Below are positions 51,690-61,304 of a stretch of DNA of 64,000 bases, one piece after another; the stretch's first letter is position 1, and every line of letters starts with the position of its first letter. The position numbers were made by a program, and so were the translations under genes. Origin of the DNA: Micrococcaceae bacterium Sec5.7. GTDB taxonomy: Bacteria; Actinomycetota; Actinomycetes; Actinomycetales; Micrococcaceae. The DNA lies in contig CP144169.1 of the NCBI GenBank assembly GCA_039636785.1, positions 558,001 to 622,000 of the forward strand. Direction: 5' to 3'. The notes under the pieces are model-generated. The model was given only the letters and a program-made list of their open reading frames with translations. It was not told the DNA's origin and made no database searches.

Positions 51690-53050
51690 GGGTCCTTAGG
51701 AAGAGAGCGCGAAATGGTTAGGAATAGTAATAGCAGCTGGGTCTGACAGTCTTAGGCCTCCCACTCTACGAAATCCGTTGCCTCAGCGAAACATCGAACG
51801 GCAAATATCATCCTGGTTGGGTCCCCGTGTAGAAGTCCAATTGCTCCGGGTCCATGGAAAAAACGTGCCGACCAGGCCCTCCCGCCCGCGCCGCACCCCG
51901 CTGTCAGGAACCCAGCTGCCTACACGGCCGGGCGGCTTTAATGTGTTGCATATCGATCATTTTCAGTACAAGCTCCACTTAGCCGGGGCACCGTACACTG
52001 GACCCACCAGCGACGTAGCCAAACCCGATGCCGTCGCGCGAGCCGATCCTCCACCGCACCAGCGACATTGGCGAGATCCGCGTCTGAAGTCGCTTGTGCG
52101 TACGCTCTGCACGTTCGCGCATACCCCGCCCGGGCGGCAGCCCGGTTCCCTGATACGGATCGGAACGGACGCTGCCGGGATCGTGAACGCGGTCGTTATT
52201 CGCCTCCATCGTCTTGCCCTTCAAGATGTTTCGCCATTGCCTCACAAGCCCGGTTCCACCTTGCTGTGAGTGCGTGGCGGTTCAACGGCTCGAACATGCC
52301 GGTCAAGACCTTCTCGAGTGCGTCATACGCGGCGTCCTTAACCCGTTCCTGCGCCGCCGGGCTGTAGTAGTTCATGACAGGGATTCGATACGAGCGTCCT
52401 TACGGATGGCGTCCGAGTCTGGTCCCGACGCTCCCGTTGATTAAAGGAGCGTCGATCCAACCTCCTGCAAGCACAAGGAAGGACAGGCGAGAGACTCCAG
52501 GATCGGGATGCTATCAAGGTCCAAAGTGTTCATCTGCAGGATTCTGTCAGCAGAACGAGCCAACGGCAGCCCCGGAAGCCAGTCCCCCAACGCGACACGT
52601 TTCAGCCGCTCCCCCGTCGGCAAAATCCCGAATGTACAAAGGCCTCGGCGATTCTCGCATACCCCGTCTGTGATGGCTAGCCAGGGATGGCGGTTCAATC
52701 GCAGCTTGGGTTGGCGGTCACGCTCGCATGTCTTGCAAGCCGAGGGTTGAAAGAGGAAATCAGTGAGACACCTGTCGTGCCTGACAGCTCGCTGGCCGCG
52801 TAGGGCAGGTTTTCCGCGGCACTAAGGCTAGAAATCAGTGCCGAAGCTACTCGGATGTCAGTGAATCCCCGCCCTCGATGAAATCCTGCGCAAACCTTGA
52901 GGCACGGTGCGGTTGATCTTGAGCAGTGAGTGGGAATGTTGGTTCAGGCTCAGGAAGGTCTGAGTTTTGACCCAGGTCTCACCCCGGCGTCGATCGCAAT
53001 TGTCGCCATATGGGCTAGTTGACCGTAGGTCACTGTCCCTGGAGGAAGAC
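51690..53050. other. Gene-poor stretch, probably scar DNA
   Basis: About 1360 bases upstream of the ABC exporter with no convincing conserved gene. Several open stretches exist on both strands (for example 51979-52209 and 52441-52698, minus), mostly without ribosome sites and with mixed codon use. Base composition looks lower in GC than the neighbouring operons. The end near 52860-53000, read on the minus strand, gives KTQTFLSLNQHSHSLLKINR, which looks like a former coding end that I cannot assign. Insertion and decay around the SipW cassette is the likely explanation. Confidence 0.5.
52196..52375 (-). CDS. Possible small protein (59 aa)
   Basis: A short reading frame starting MNYYSPAAQERVKDAAYDAL, with amphipathic helices and no membrane segment. 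Codon use looks like real coding sequence, and a second open frame (ATG at 52209) overlaps its end by 14 bases in the style of coupled genes. No clear ribosome site precedes it and I recognise no family. It may be a leftover of a plasmid or phage. Confidence 0.35.
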   Translation of the reverse strand: MNYYSPAAQERVKDAAYDALEKVLTGMFEPLNRHALTARWNRACEAMAKHLEGQDDGGE

Positions 53051-53653
53051 ATGTCGACCATAGATGCGACGACGCCGCGGAACCGGCCCGCGTTGTGGTT
53101 TCTGATAATGCGATGCGGACGCAATCTTGGCGCCGTCATGACGGCAACGTTGATTGCGATTATTGTGGCGGTCACCATCGTGGCACCTGCACTGCAGGTA
53201 CAGCTGTCGCCGGTCTTGACCGGCAGCATGCGCCCGGCATTCAGCCCGGGAGACCTTCTCATCACAGCTCCTGCGGATGTGGGTGACCTACACGCGGGAC
53301 AAATCGCAGTATTCACCCCTCCAGGCGAAAATGCCCCCTACGCCCACCGGATCACTTCGGTCACCGGGGACTCCGCCCATCCGGTTCTGACAACCAAAGG
53401 CGACGCCAACCCCGCCAACGACCGGTGGAAGGCCGTGCTTTCCGGCCCGAAGGTGCCGGTAGTCTTCGCCACCGTCCCGTACGTCGGCTACGCACTGCTC
53501 TGGACGCAGAGCCCGGCACTTCGAGCCATTCTCGTCGGCTTGCTCGGGCTGTTGATGACCAGTGCCGGCATCCGACACATTCTACGCCAGCCCTCAACCG
53601 CCCCATCAAACCCAGAACAATCAGCAAACACAGTGCAACCAACAACCCTGTGA
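53051..53653 (+). CDS. SipW-like signal peptidase I (Ser/His type)
   Basis: A 200-residue membrane-bound signal peptidase of the S26B group. A helix near residues 28-48 anchors it; the catalytic Ser59 lies in VLTGSMRPAFSPGDLL, and a His (99, in APYAHRITSV) stands where the bacterial housekeeping enzyme has Lys. A second helix is near the C-terminus (SPALRAILVGLLGLLMTSAG). GGAGG lies 7 bases before the ATG. It is followed by two secreted proteins, the first with a signal region of the SipW-dependent type, so this peptidase is probably dedicated to them. Confidence 0.9.
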   Translation: MSTIDATTPRNRPALWFLIMRCGRNLGAVMTATLIAIIVAVTIVAPALQVQLSPVLTGSMRPAFSPGDLLITAPADVGDLHAGQIAVFTPPGENAPYAHRITSVTGDSAHPVLTTKGDANPANDRWKAVLSGPKVPVVFATVPYVGYALLWTQSPALRAILVGLLGLLMTSAGIRHILRQPSTAPSNPEQSANTVQPTTL

Positions 53654-53697
53654 CCGGACCCTCAGGTCCGTCACCCCTTCAAGTCAGGAGCTTTCCC

Positions 53698-54354
53698 ATG
53701 TCCACTGATACCGCACGCCCGTCCCGCCCCAGCCACCGCCGTCTGATTGCCGCCCTCGCCCTCGGCGCGGCCGGCCTGGCCGTGACCGGAAGCGGCGTTT
53801 ATGCCGCCCTGACCGCCACGGCCTCCAACACATCCGCGCAGAGCGTCACCAGCGGCACCTTGAGCCTGACAATGTTCAACAACGGCAACGGGTTTGGCCA
53901 AAGCGTCTCCAACCTGGCCCCCGGCGACACCGTGAACCGGTACGTCAACCTCACCCAGGGAAGCGACCTGGACGCGAAGGCCCTGACCCTGGGCGTCAGC
54001 GCAGCGGCAGCGAACAAACTGACCAACGACGCAATCAACGGCCTGCAAGCCACTGTCACCCAGTGCGTCGGCGGCACCTGGACCGCCGGAACCGGTGTCT
54101 GCAGCGGAACCACCACCATTCTGGTCGCCAGCACGCCGCTCAGCACACTGGCCGCCACACCGGCCTCCGTCGTCGCCGGCCCGGTCTCCGCTGGAACGGT
54201 GCTGAACCTGAAGATTGCCCTGACCCTGCCGGACCAGGCCGAGACCACTGTCAACGGCGTCGCGCCCGTCGGCACCACCATTCAGGGCCTGTCGGCCTCG
54301 CTGACCTGGACGTTCTCCGAGACCCAGCGCACCGCCGCCAACACCACCAGCTGA
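53698..54354 (+). CDS. TasA/CamelySin-like secreted protein (SipW-dependent signal peptide)
   Basis: A 218-residue exported protein. The N-terminus has Arg residues, a long hydrophobic segment (LIAALALGAAGLAVTGSGVY) and the Ala-rich ALTATASNTSAQSVTSGTLS junction typical of SipW substrates. The mature domain (NLAPGDTVNRYVNLTQGSDL onward) resembles the TasA/CalY fold, which in Bacillus makes extracellular fibres. A single Cys pair (TQCVGG, GVCSGT) could form a disulphide. AGGAG precedes the ATG. It is the second gene of the cassette. Confidence 0.82.
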   Translation: MSTDTARPSRPSHRRLIAALALGAAGLAVTGSGVYAALTATASNTSAQSVTSGTLSLTMFNNGNGFGQSVSNLAPGDTVNRYVNLTQGSDLDAKALTLGVSAAAANKLTNDAINGLQATVTQCVGGTWTAGTGVCSGTTTILVASTPLSTLAATPASVVAGPVSAGTVLNLKIALTLPDQAETTVNGVAPVGTTIQGLSASLTWTFSETQRTAANTTS

Positions 54355-54364
54355 CCCATCCGCC

Positions 54365-54931
54365 ATGCCGTTGCAGCGGATCAGCAGCAGGGCGGTCGCC
54401 GCAGTCCCGGCCACCGCCCTGTTGCTGTGCCTCGCCGTCACCCCGGCGCAGGCAACCGGCAAGGCCGAAGCACGGTCAGTATCCCAGCAGGCCGGCGCCG
54501 GCAGCTGGGGCGCGGTGGCGACCACCAACACCGCAGCACCCTACGGCACCGGACCCCTGGCCCTTCAATTCACTGGCTTGTTGCTGGTTCTGCCGTCGCC
54601 GAAGTTCTTCAACGTCGCCAACACCGGAACCCTGACGTTGACCGGAGCGACTTACACCGCCACCACAACGCAGCCCGCCGCCGTCGTGGAGGCCTGCAGC
54701 ACGTCCTGGAACGAATCAAACAACACCTGCCCCTCCGGTACCATCACCCAGATCGTGCAGACCGGAACCGGCCCTTCCGCCTCAACCTTCGTCCCCGTGA
54801 ATGCCGGAGCGGCTATCCGGCTGCGGGCACGCATCACGTCGTTGTTGTCCCTAGGGATCGCAGCCACAGTCACGATCGGGGTCTCGGTGGACCGGGGCCA
54901 GGTCCGCACCGCCACGACAACAAGCTCCTAA
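54365..54931 (+). CDS. Secreted protein of the SipW/TasA-like cassette
   Basis: A 188-residue exported protein starting 10 bases after the stop of the TasA-like gene. It has a signal peptide (VAAVPATALLLCLAVTPAQA) and a Thr/Ala-rich mature part with beta-strand character (FFNVANTGTLTLTGATYTAT) and one likely disulphide (EACSTSW, NNTCPSG). It ends in a Thr/Ser tail with no sorting signal. The family is unknown; from its position it may be a co-component or anchor of the fibre-like protein. Confidence 0.75.
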   Translation: MPLQRISSRAVAAVPATALLLCLAVTPAQATGKAEARSVSQQAGAGSWGAVATTNTAAPYGTGPLALQFTGLLLVLPSPKFFNVANTGTLTLTGATYTATTTQPAAVVEACSTSWNESNNTCPSGTITQIVQTGTGPSASTFVPVNAGAAIRLRARITSLLSLGIAATVTIGVSVDRGQVRTATTTSS

Positions 54932-55039
54932 GGTGGCCGTCCGGCCTGCCCAGAGGTGATCTACTAACCAGGCACCACCCCACCAAGACCGAGGCCCATG
55001 CAATCACCCAACTCGAAGCACCGGGACACCAAGCCAGCC

Positions 55040-55166
55040 TCCTGCCGTAGATGCGGCCGCGCCACGTCGGCACAGCGGACTTGAGCGCTTCCAGCTGTCC
55101 AAGGTCCAGGGCGCCGCGCTTAGCCTGGATTCGGCGGCCGTGCAGCCAGATCCCGACAGCGCGCTC
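55040..55166 (-). pseudogene. Helicase-associated-domain fragment
   Basis: On the minus strand a stretch of about 40 residues (WLHGRRIQAKRGALDLGQLE, then ALKSAVPTWRGRIYGR) resembles one repeat of the helicase-associated (HA) domain found at the C-terminus of actinobacterial phage/plasmid-type helicases. The flanks show no continuation. It is a broken remnant and supports the view that this region is scar DNA of a former mobile element. Confidence 0.55.
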
Positions 55167-55300
55167 ATGGGGGTCCTGGGCACGGTGAGGGCGTGCCGGC
55201 CGGCTTTGCTCCTCGGAATGCGTCAAGACGCTCTCGCGCAGCGGCCTCGATCTCTGACTTGCCTACGGGGATTTCATCGGGATTCGCATGCACAAATCCC

Positions 55301-55357
55301 ATGACCGGGACGCCCTGGCAGAACGGATTCATCGAATCATTCAACGCCCAGTTCAGA
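55301..55357 (+). pseudogene. IS3-family transposase (OrfB) fragment
   Basis: A 19-residue stretch MTGTPWQNGFIESFNAQFR is the conserved DDE segment before the catalytic Glu region of IS3-type OrfB transposases. No further part of the transposase is seen on either side. It is a short relic. Confidence 0.7.
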
Positions 55358-55425
55358 AGTGATGGGGGCCCAACCAATCCGAACGGCGTACCTTCTTGCC
55401 GCACACAGCTCCCTTTAAACGACTG

Positions 55426-55464
55426 CAGGCCGGGCCCGCCCCTGTGAAGGGCAGACCCGGCCTG
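55426..55464 (-). terminator. Hairpin after the DHA2 exporter
   Basis: CAGGCCGGG (55426-55434) pairs perfectly with CCCGGCCTG (55456-55464), with a smaller inner stem in the loop. It lies 18 bases beyond the stop of the exporter gene and should terminate its transcript. Confidence 0.65.
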
Positions 55465-55482
55465 TGGTTGCAATCCGTCTAG

Positions 55483-57645
55483 TCACTCACTGGCGTGCTT
55501 GCCATGGGCAGCGATGTACTGCGCGGCGGCACGCTGGAGTTTCCGTTCCTTGGCGAGTTCCTTGCTGATGGCCTTCAGCTCGGCGGCTACCCTGGCCTGC
55601 TCCACGGCAACGGCACGCTGTTCCTCGGCCTGCTGGTGCACGGCAGCGAGCGCCCGGGCCAGCTGGGCCTGCTGCTCGGCCAGCAGCTGCTGTGTCTCCT
55701 GGATCAGTGGTACGACGTCGGCCGGCTGGGTACGCTCGGACGGCTGGCTACGGTACTCCGCCAGCATGGTCCGTGCCCTGGCGGGCGGCTGATCCCGTAA
55801 GGAGGGACCTTCAGACCCGTCGAAGCCCGGTGCCCGGCGGGTCTCAGCGGCGCGCTGCCTGCTGAACACTTCCACAAACTCGCGGTCCAGGTCATCGCCG
55901 GCTTCGGTGGCCGCCGGGATACTCCTTGAACCGGGCGTGGTCTCTGCGGCAGGTGAGCTGCCGGCGAGGGGCGAGGCACCGCCGTCGGACGCGTTTGCAG
56001 TGTCCCCAAGCAGCGCCGGCTGCTCGGGCAGTTCCAGCAGCGCCGGGACTTCGGGCTCCGGCTGGATGTCCACCGTGCGCCGCAGCGGCTTTTCCTTGAT
56101 GAACATGATGGCGATGAAGGCCACCACGCTGATAACGGCGGCGATCAGGAAGATTTCGGCAGTCGCATCGCCATAGGCGGCCCGCATGATCTCGCGGACC
56201 GGTGCCGGCATGTCCGTCAGGTCCATGCTGGCGCCGGTGGAACCGCCGTCCACCGCGATGTTCGCCGCGGCGAAGCCCTGCATGGCGAGTTCCTTGACCC
56301 GGTTGCCGAGCACGGCTCCCAGAACGGAAACGCCGATTGCTCCGCCGACAGACCTGAAGAACGCCACCGAGGCACTCGCCGTGCCGATGTCGCCAGCGCG
56401 GACCGTATTCTGCACGGCCAGCACCAGGTTCTGCATCAGCATGCCGAGACCCAGACCCAGCACGGCGGTGAAGACGCCTGCCTGCCAGAGTTCGGTGGTG
56501 TGGTCCATGGTGCCCGCAAGTCCGAGCCCGCCGATCAGCAGCAATGAACCTGCGATCAGATAGCGCTTCCACTTTCCGGTCCGGCTGATCAGGAGGCCCG
56601 ATGCCACCGAGCCGATCAGGTTGCCGGCGATCATGGGAAGTGTCAGCAGGCCGGCCTCGGTGGGCGAAGCGCCGCGGGCCACCTGGAAGTACTGGCCCAG
56701 GAACGTGGAGGAACCGAACATGGCCACACCGACCGCCACGGAAGCCAGGATGGCCAGGGCGGTGGTGCGTTCGGAGATGATTTTCAGCGGGATGATGGGC
56801 TGCGCCACCTTGGACTCAACCAGCACCAGGAGGGCCAGGAGCAGGACACCGCCGCCCACCATGGCTGCTGACTGCCAGGACCACCAGTCGTAGTAGTCCG
56901 GGTTGCCTGCAAAGGAGACCCAGATGAGGAGCAGGCTCACGCCCGAGGTCAGCAGGATGGAGCCGAGCCAGTCGATCCTGGCCGGGCGCTTGATGTGCGG
57001 GATCTTCAGGGTGATCTGGAGCAGGATCAGGGCGACGACGGCGAGCGGCACGCAGACGAAGAACGTCCAGCGCCAGCCGAGCGGGCTGTCAACGATGAAT
57101 CCGCCAAGCAGCGGGCCGCCGGCGGTGCCCACTGCCATCACGGCGCCCATGTAACCGGAATACTTGCCGCGGTCACGGGGCGGGATCATGGAGCCGATGA
57201 TCGCCTGGGCCAGGGCGGTGAGCCCGCCCATGGCGACGCCCTGGATAACGCGGGCGGTCAGCAGCAGCGGGATGGTCTCGGAAAGTCCCGCCATCACGGA
57301 ACCGGCCACGAAGATCACGATGCTGAGCTGCACCAGGACCTTTTTGTCGAAGAGGTCCGCCAGCTTGCCCCAGATGGGGGTGGTGGCGGCGTTGGCCAGC
57401 AGGGCCGCGGTGATCACCCAGGCGAAGTCGGTCTGGGTGCCCTTGAGCTCAGACATGATGGTGGGCAGCGCGTTGGCCACGATGGTGCTGCTGAGGATGG
57501 CGGTGAAAAATGCGGCCAGGAGCCCGGTGAGGGCTTCCATGATCTGGCGGTGGGTCATAACGGCCTGCGGGGCCGGCAGTTTTGCCGGCAGTTTTTCCGG
57601 TGCGGGGGCCGGCGACGGACCGGTGGCGGCAGCGTGGCTTGCCAT
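55483..57645 (-). CDS. DHA2-family MFS multidrug exporter with coiled-coil tail
   Basis: A 14-helix drug:proton antiporter (EmrB/QacA group) of about 720 residues. Signatures: ILSSTIVANALPTIMSELKG in helix 1, WVITAALLANAATTPIWGKL, RVIQGVAMGGLTALAQAIIG in helix 4 and GGFIVDSPLGWRWTFFVCVP in helices 5-6. After the last helix (VVAFIAIMFI) there is an unusual cytoplasmic tail of about 190 residues: a Pro/Glu-rich linker, then a long Ala/Gln/Glu coiled coil (QQTQLLAEQQAQ-like heptads). The ATG at 57645 has AGGAGC upstream. It follows the MarR gene by 10 bases and is very likely controlled by it. Confidence 0.92.
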   Translation of the reverse strand: MASHAAATGPSPAPAPEKLPAKLPAPQAVMTHRQIMEALTGLLAAFFTAILSSTIVANALPTIMSELKGTQTDFAWVITAALLANAATTPIWGKLADLFDKKVLVQLSIVIFVAGSVMAGLSETIPLLLTARVIQGVAMGGLTALAQAIIGSMIPPRDRGKYSGYMGAVMAVGTAGGPLLGGFIVDSPLGWRWTFFVCVPLAVVALILLQITLKIPHIKRPARIDWLGSILLTSGVSLLLIWVSFAGNPDYYDWWSWQSAAMVGGGVLLLALLVLVESKVAQPIIPLKIISERTTALAILASVAVGVAMFGSSTFLGQYFQVARGASPTEAGLLTLPMIAGNLIGSVASGLLISRTGKWKRYLIAGSLLLIGGLGLAGTMDHTTELWQAGVFTAVLGLGLGMLMQNLVLAVQNTVRAGDIGTASASVAFFRSVGGAIGVSVLGAVLGNRVKELAMQGFAAANIAVDGGSTGASMDLTDMPAPVREIMRAAYGDATAEIFLIAAVISVVAFIAIMFIKEKPLRRTVDIQPEPEVPALLELPEQPALLGDTANASDGGASPLAGSSPAAETTPGSRSIPAATEAGDDLDREFVEVFSRQRAAETRRAPGFDGSEGPSLRDQPPARARTMLAEYRSQPSERTQPADVVPLIQETQQLLAEQQAQLARALAAVHQQAEEQRAVAVEQARVAAELKAISKELAKERKLQRAAAQYIAAHGKHASE

Positions 57646-57655
57646 ATATCTGCTC

Positions 57656-58138
57656 CTAAACGGGTTGTTGTTGGATGTGCGTGGATCCGGCCGTCTTTGC
57701 CCGGACGGAGTCCCTGAGGGATTCCGCAAGTTTCTGAAGGATTTTCGCCGTTTCTTCGGCGTCCTGCTGGGTCCAGTCCTGCAGGTAACCCTGAAGGGTG
57801 GCGGTCCGGTGCGCCTCGATTTGCCGAAGCCGTTCAGTTCCGGCTTCCGTCAGCGCCACGAGTTGAGCGCGGCCGTCCTCAGGATCCGGCCGGCGGACCA
57901 CCAGGCCAAGCTCCTCGAGATCAGCTATGTGCCGGCTCAGGACCGGTGCGCTGACTCCCAGCCGCTCGGCCAGATGAGTGGCCCTGGATTCGCGCTCCCC
58001 CACGAACCTGAGGACACCCTGGAGCGCTATCCCGGCGTCCTGCCCGCGCGTGTTCGACACGGCAACGCATCTGACAGCCCGTTGGAGGTCAAAAATCCGG
58101 CAGACGAGTTCTGCTGCCGTGTTCGGCGCAACTGACAT
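57656..58138 (-). CDS. MarR-family transcriptional regulator
   Basis: A 160-residue winged-helix repressor, first gene of the exporter operon. The DNA-binding part reads ATHLAERLGVSAPVLSRHIA, then DLEELGLVVRRPDPEDGRAQ with the beta-wing; the flanking helices form the dimer interface. AGGGGAG precedes the ATG. MarR repressors of this layout release DNA when they bind a phenolic or antibiotic that the exporter removes. A palindrome suitable as operator lies 22 bases upstream. Confidence 0.94.
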   Translation of the reverse strand: MSVAPNTAAELVCRIFDLQRAVRCVAVSNTRGQDAGIALQGVLRFVGERESRATHLAERLGVSAPVLSRHIADLEELGLVVRRPDPEDGRAQLVALTEAGTERLRQIEAHRTATLQGYLQDWTQQDAEETAKILQKLAESLRDSVRAKTAGSTHIQQQPV

Positions 58139-58159
58139 GGTGGAACGCTCCCCTTTTGC

Positions 58160-58200
58160 TTGCCTTAGGCAACTATATACCTTAATGGTTGCTTTGGGAA
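58160..58200 (-). promoter_or_regulatory. Promoter and MarR operator
   Basis: On the minus strand TTCCCA (58200-58195) and TATAGT (58177-58172), spaced by 17 bases, form a good promoter. The palindrome TTGCCTTAGGCAA (58160-58172) begins at the -10 element and covers the start site, fitting repression by the MarR protein encoded just downstream. Confidence 0.6.
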
Positions 58201-58261
58201 ACTAACGAGGGCTCGCCGGTCTTTGAGTGCCCGGCCAACGCGGCGCAGCCTTTAAACACCG

Positions 58262-58326
58262 AGCGCGAACGAACGCCTGAGGCCCCAAATCCGCCGGAAA
58301 TGGGGCCTCAAGCGTTCGTTCGCGCT
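58262..58326 (-). terminator. Long hairpin between the TPP-enzyme and MarR operons
   Basis: Two 26-base arms (58262-58287 and 58301-58326) are complementary except for one position, with a 13-base loop. They lie 38 bases beyond the stop of the TPP-enzyme gene. It can act as terminator, but the length is unusual and a REP-like repeat is possible. Confidence 0.7.
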
Positions 58327-58363
58327 ATGTGGTGCGGGTGGTGCTGTGTGCTGATGGACCGGT

Positions 58364-60079
58364 TCAGCTGTCCAGATGGGTGGGACCGAACATCTTAAGG
58401 AGGGTTTCGACGACGACGACGTTGGGCCCGTCTGCGGCGAAGCCCGCCTTGAGGGCGTTCCCCACATCCTCCGGGGCCACCCGGGTGGCCGGCACGCCGA
58501 ATGATTCGGCCAGCTTCACGAAGTCGGGCCGGGCCAGCTCGGTGGCCGTGGCCTTGCCGAACGCGCCCACCATGTACTCGCGCAGGATGCCGTAGCCGCC
58601 GTCGTCCACAATCAGCCACGTGACCGGGATGTTGTGCTGCCTGGCCGTGGCCAGCTCGGAAATGGAATACATGGAGGAGCCGTCGCCGGACACCGCGAGC
58701 ACCCGGGCCGAGGCGCCGGACTTGCCCGTGGTTTCCAGGCCCACCGCGCCGCCGATGGCCGCCGGGAACCCGTAGCCCAGTCCGCCGGCGCCCTGGGCAG
58801 AGTGGAACTGGCCGTCGCGCGCGTCCCAGCAGCTCCAGCCCCAGTACGCCGAGATGGTCATGTCCCAGAAGGTCTGCATGTCCGCAGGAACCGCCTCCCG
58901 GATATCGGCCATGAACTTCAGTTCCTTGCCAAGGTCCTGGGATTCCAGCCGGGCTCTCACCTTGGCCAGCGAGTCCTTGACCAGATCCTCGGGTGAGGTG
59001 CCATGCCAATCGGCGCGCTCTCCGTGCGGCTCGGTCAGCGCTTCGTCCAACGCTGCCAGCGCCTGGCCGGCGTCTGCCCGGATGCCAAGCCCCGGGCGGT
59101 TGGATTCGAGCACGCGGGGCTCGGCGTCGATCTGGATAATGCGGCCGCGAGGTTCGAACGTGAAGTAGTTGGACGTGACCTCGCCCAGCGACGAGCCGAT
59201 CACAATCAGCACGTCCGCATCCTCGAGCAGCTCCGTCATGTAGCGGTCCTCAATCCAGGACTGGAGCGAGAGGTCATGGTTCCACGGGAACGCGCCATTG
59301 CCGCCGGGGGTGCAGATGACCGGGGCCCGCAGCTTCTCCGCGATGGAGCGCAGGGATTTCTCGGCCCTGCCACGGCGCGTACCGCCGCCGGCAATGATGG
59401 CCGGACGTTCCGCCGTCGACAGCCATTTCACTGCTTCACGGATCAGCTCCACCCGGGGCGGGTTGTCCGCCGCTTCGGCAAGAGCATCCTCCACCGGCGG
59501 CACCATTATGGGGTCAAGCAGCACGTTCTGCGGGATTTCCAGCCACACGGGGCCCTGCGGCGAGGAGATGGCCTCGGTCCAGGCGTCCTGGATCCCGGAC
59601 GGAATACCGGAGGCGTGCTGGATGAGTCGCTGGCTCTTGGTGACGTTCGCGGCCGAGGCCTTCTGGTCATCGAGCTGGTGCAGCATCCCCTTGCGGCGTG
59701 CACCGAGTCCTTCGAGCGGGATCTGGCTGGCAATGACCACCATGGGAACGCCCGTCGCGTACGCTTCCTGCAGCCCGGCGAGCGACGTCAGTGCGCCCGG
59801 GCCGGTGGAAAGGAACAGCACGCCCACTTCGCCCGTGGCGCGGGAGTATCCGTCAGCCGCGAAAGCCGAATTGTTCTCAACGCGGGAGGACACAAAATGC
59901 AGGTTTCCGCGGCCCATGGCATCGAACAGACCAAGGGCGTGCTGGCCCGGAATACCGAAGACCGTTTTGGCACCGAGAGCTTCAAGGGTTTCGACGACGA
60001 GGTCCCCGCCGTTGCGGACGCTGGTCCCGGTGTTTGTCCCCGCGGGGGCGGCTGCTGTGCCGGGATCGAAATCAATCAT
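58364..60079 (-). CDS. Thiamine-pyrophosphate enzyme (acetolactate-synthase-like large subunit)
   Basis: A 571-residue TPP-dependent enzyme of the acetolactate synthase/benzoylformate decarboxylase family. The N-terminal domain has [15 protein letters not shown] and the cofactor-activating Glu in [20 protein letters not shown]; the TPP-binding motif starts at SGDGSSMYS and ends about 30 residues later with [12 protein letters not shown]. It overlaps the agmatinase gene by ATGA, a pairing that recurs in actinobacteria, where a decarboxylase or synthase acts on a guanidino- or amine-derived product. The reaction is not assigned. Confidence 0.9.
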   Translation of the reverse strand: MIDFDPGTAAAPAGTNTGTSVRNGGDLVVETLEALGAKTVFGIPGQHALGLFDAMGRGNLHFVSSRVENNSAFAADGYSRATGEVGVLFLSTGPGALTSLAGLQEAYATGVPMVVIASQIPLEGLGARRKGMLHQLDDQKASAANVTKSQRLIQHASGIPSGIQDAWTEAISSPQGPVWLEIPQNVLLDPIMVPPVEDALAEAADNPPRVELIREAVKWLSTAERPAIIAGGGTRRGRAEKSLRSIAEKLRAPVICTPGGNGAFPWNHDLSLQSWIEDRYMTELLEDADVLIVIGSSLGEVTSNYFTFEPRGRIIQIDAEPRVLESNRPGLGIRADAGQALAALDEALTEPHGERADWHGTSPEDLVKDSLAKVRARLESQDLGKELKFMADIREAVPADMQTFWDMTISAYWGWSCWDARDGQFHSAQGAGGLGYGFPAAIGGAVGLETTGKSGASARVLAVSGDGSSMYSISELATARQHNIPVTWLIVDDGGYGILREYMVGAFGKATATELARPDFVKLAESFGVPATRVAPEDVGNALKAGFAADGPNVVVVETLLKMFGPTHLDS

Positions 60080-61167
60080 CTGGAAAACTCCTTGGTCTCG
60101 GTGGAGTTGGCGCCGGGTGCGGCAAATCCCGCCTGGCGCCGGGATTCCTGGCCGAGTGCCTGTGCCGCGTAGCCGTTGGGGGCGCCGAAGCGGTCCCCTT
60201 CAACAGCATTGTCCGCCATCAGGGTGACGAGCTCGTACGCAACATGGCTGGCGGCCACGCCGGTGATTTCGGCGTGGTCGTACGCGGGTGCAACTTCAAC
60301 GACGTCGGCGCCCACCAGGTTCATGCCGCGGAAACCACGGATGATTTCCAGCAGTTCACGGCTGGTGATGCCTCCGGCTTCGGGAGTGCCGGTGCCGGGG
60401 GCGTGCGCGGGATCAAGAACATCGATGTCCACGGAGATGTAGAGCGGGCGGTTGCCGATCCGGTCGCGGACCTTGGCCACGGTCTCGAGGACGCCCTGGT
60501 AGTAGACGTCAGCAGAGGTGACGATGCCGAAGCCGAAACGGTGGTCGTCGTCGAGGTCCTTTTTCCCGTACAGCGGGCCTCGGGTGCCGATGTGGCTGAT
60601 GGCCTCGGTGTCCAGGATGCCTTCCTCAACGGCCCTGCGGAACGGCGTGCCGTGGGTGTATTCGGCGCCGAAGTAGGTGTCCCACGTGTCCAGGTGCGCG
60701 TCGAAGTGCAGCATTGCCACGGGCTCACCGGCACGCTCGGCGGCCGCTCGGAGCAGCGGGAGCGCGATGGTGTGGTCCCCGCCGATGGTGAGCAGTTTGC
60801 TGCCCGAAGCCGTCAGGTCCAGGGCGTTCTGCTGGATCGTCTCGATTGCCTCGTTGATGTTGAACGGATTCACGGCCATGTCCCCGGCGTCCGCGACCTG
60901 CACGTTTTCGAAGGGGCTGACATCCCAGGCCGGGTTGTAAGGCCGCAGCAGACGGCTGGCCTCACGCACGTGGTTGGCGCCAAAGCGCGCGCCGGGCCGG
61001 TAGGAAACACCGGAGTCGAAGGGCACACCCACCACCGTGATGTCCGCTTTGGCTACCTGGTCCAGCCTGGGCAGTCGGGCGTAGGTGGCGGCTCCCGCGT
61101 AGCGCGGGATCCGGGATGAATCGATGGGGCCAAGGTTGCCGTTGGCTTCGATGCGCAGCTCTTCCAA
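60076..61167 (-). CDS. speB: Agmatinase/guanidino-acid hydrolase (ureohydrolase family)
   Basis: A 363-residue binuclear-manganese hydrolase of the arginase/agmatinase family that splits urea from a guanidino compound. Metal ligands are present in [27 protein letters not shown] and [31 protein letters not shown] supplies the active-site His. The N-terminus fits agmatinases, but relatives in such operons also use guanidinobutyrate or guanidinopropionate, so the symbol is provisional. It is first in the operon with the TPP enzyme. Confidence 0.9.
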   Translation of the reverse strand: MEELRIEANGNLGPIDSSRIPRYAGAATYARLPRLDQVAKADITVVGVPFDSGVSYRPGARFGANHVREASRLLRPYNPAWDVSPFENVQVADAGDMAVNPFNINEAIETIQQNALDLTASGSKLLTIGGDHTIALPLLRAAAERAGEPVAMLHFDAHLDTWDTYFGAEYTHGTPFRRAVEEGILDTEAISHIGTRGPLYGKKDLDDDHRFGFGIVTSADVYYQGVLETVAKVRDRIGNRPLYISVDIDVLDPAHAPGTGTPEAGGITSRELLEIIRGFRGMNLVGADVVEVAPAYDHAEITGVAASHVAYELVTLMADNAVEGDRFGAPNGYAAQALGQESRRQAGFAAPGANSTETKEFSR

Positions 61168-61304
61168 AAGAACGCCTCTCCTTCGAGGATGAAACGATAG
61201 ATGTGACAGCCATCATACACTCAGAGTTGCCTTATGTGCATCAACTGTTTACAAATTCTCTATTCCGGTGGCCTGCCAGCACCGCCTGCCCGGATGCCGC
61301 GCCT

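Noticed and set aside
52441..52698. 85-residue minus-strand reading frame
   Set aside because: It starts only with TTG, lacks a ribosome site and matches no family I recognise.
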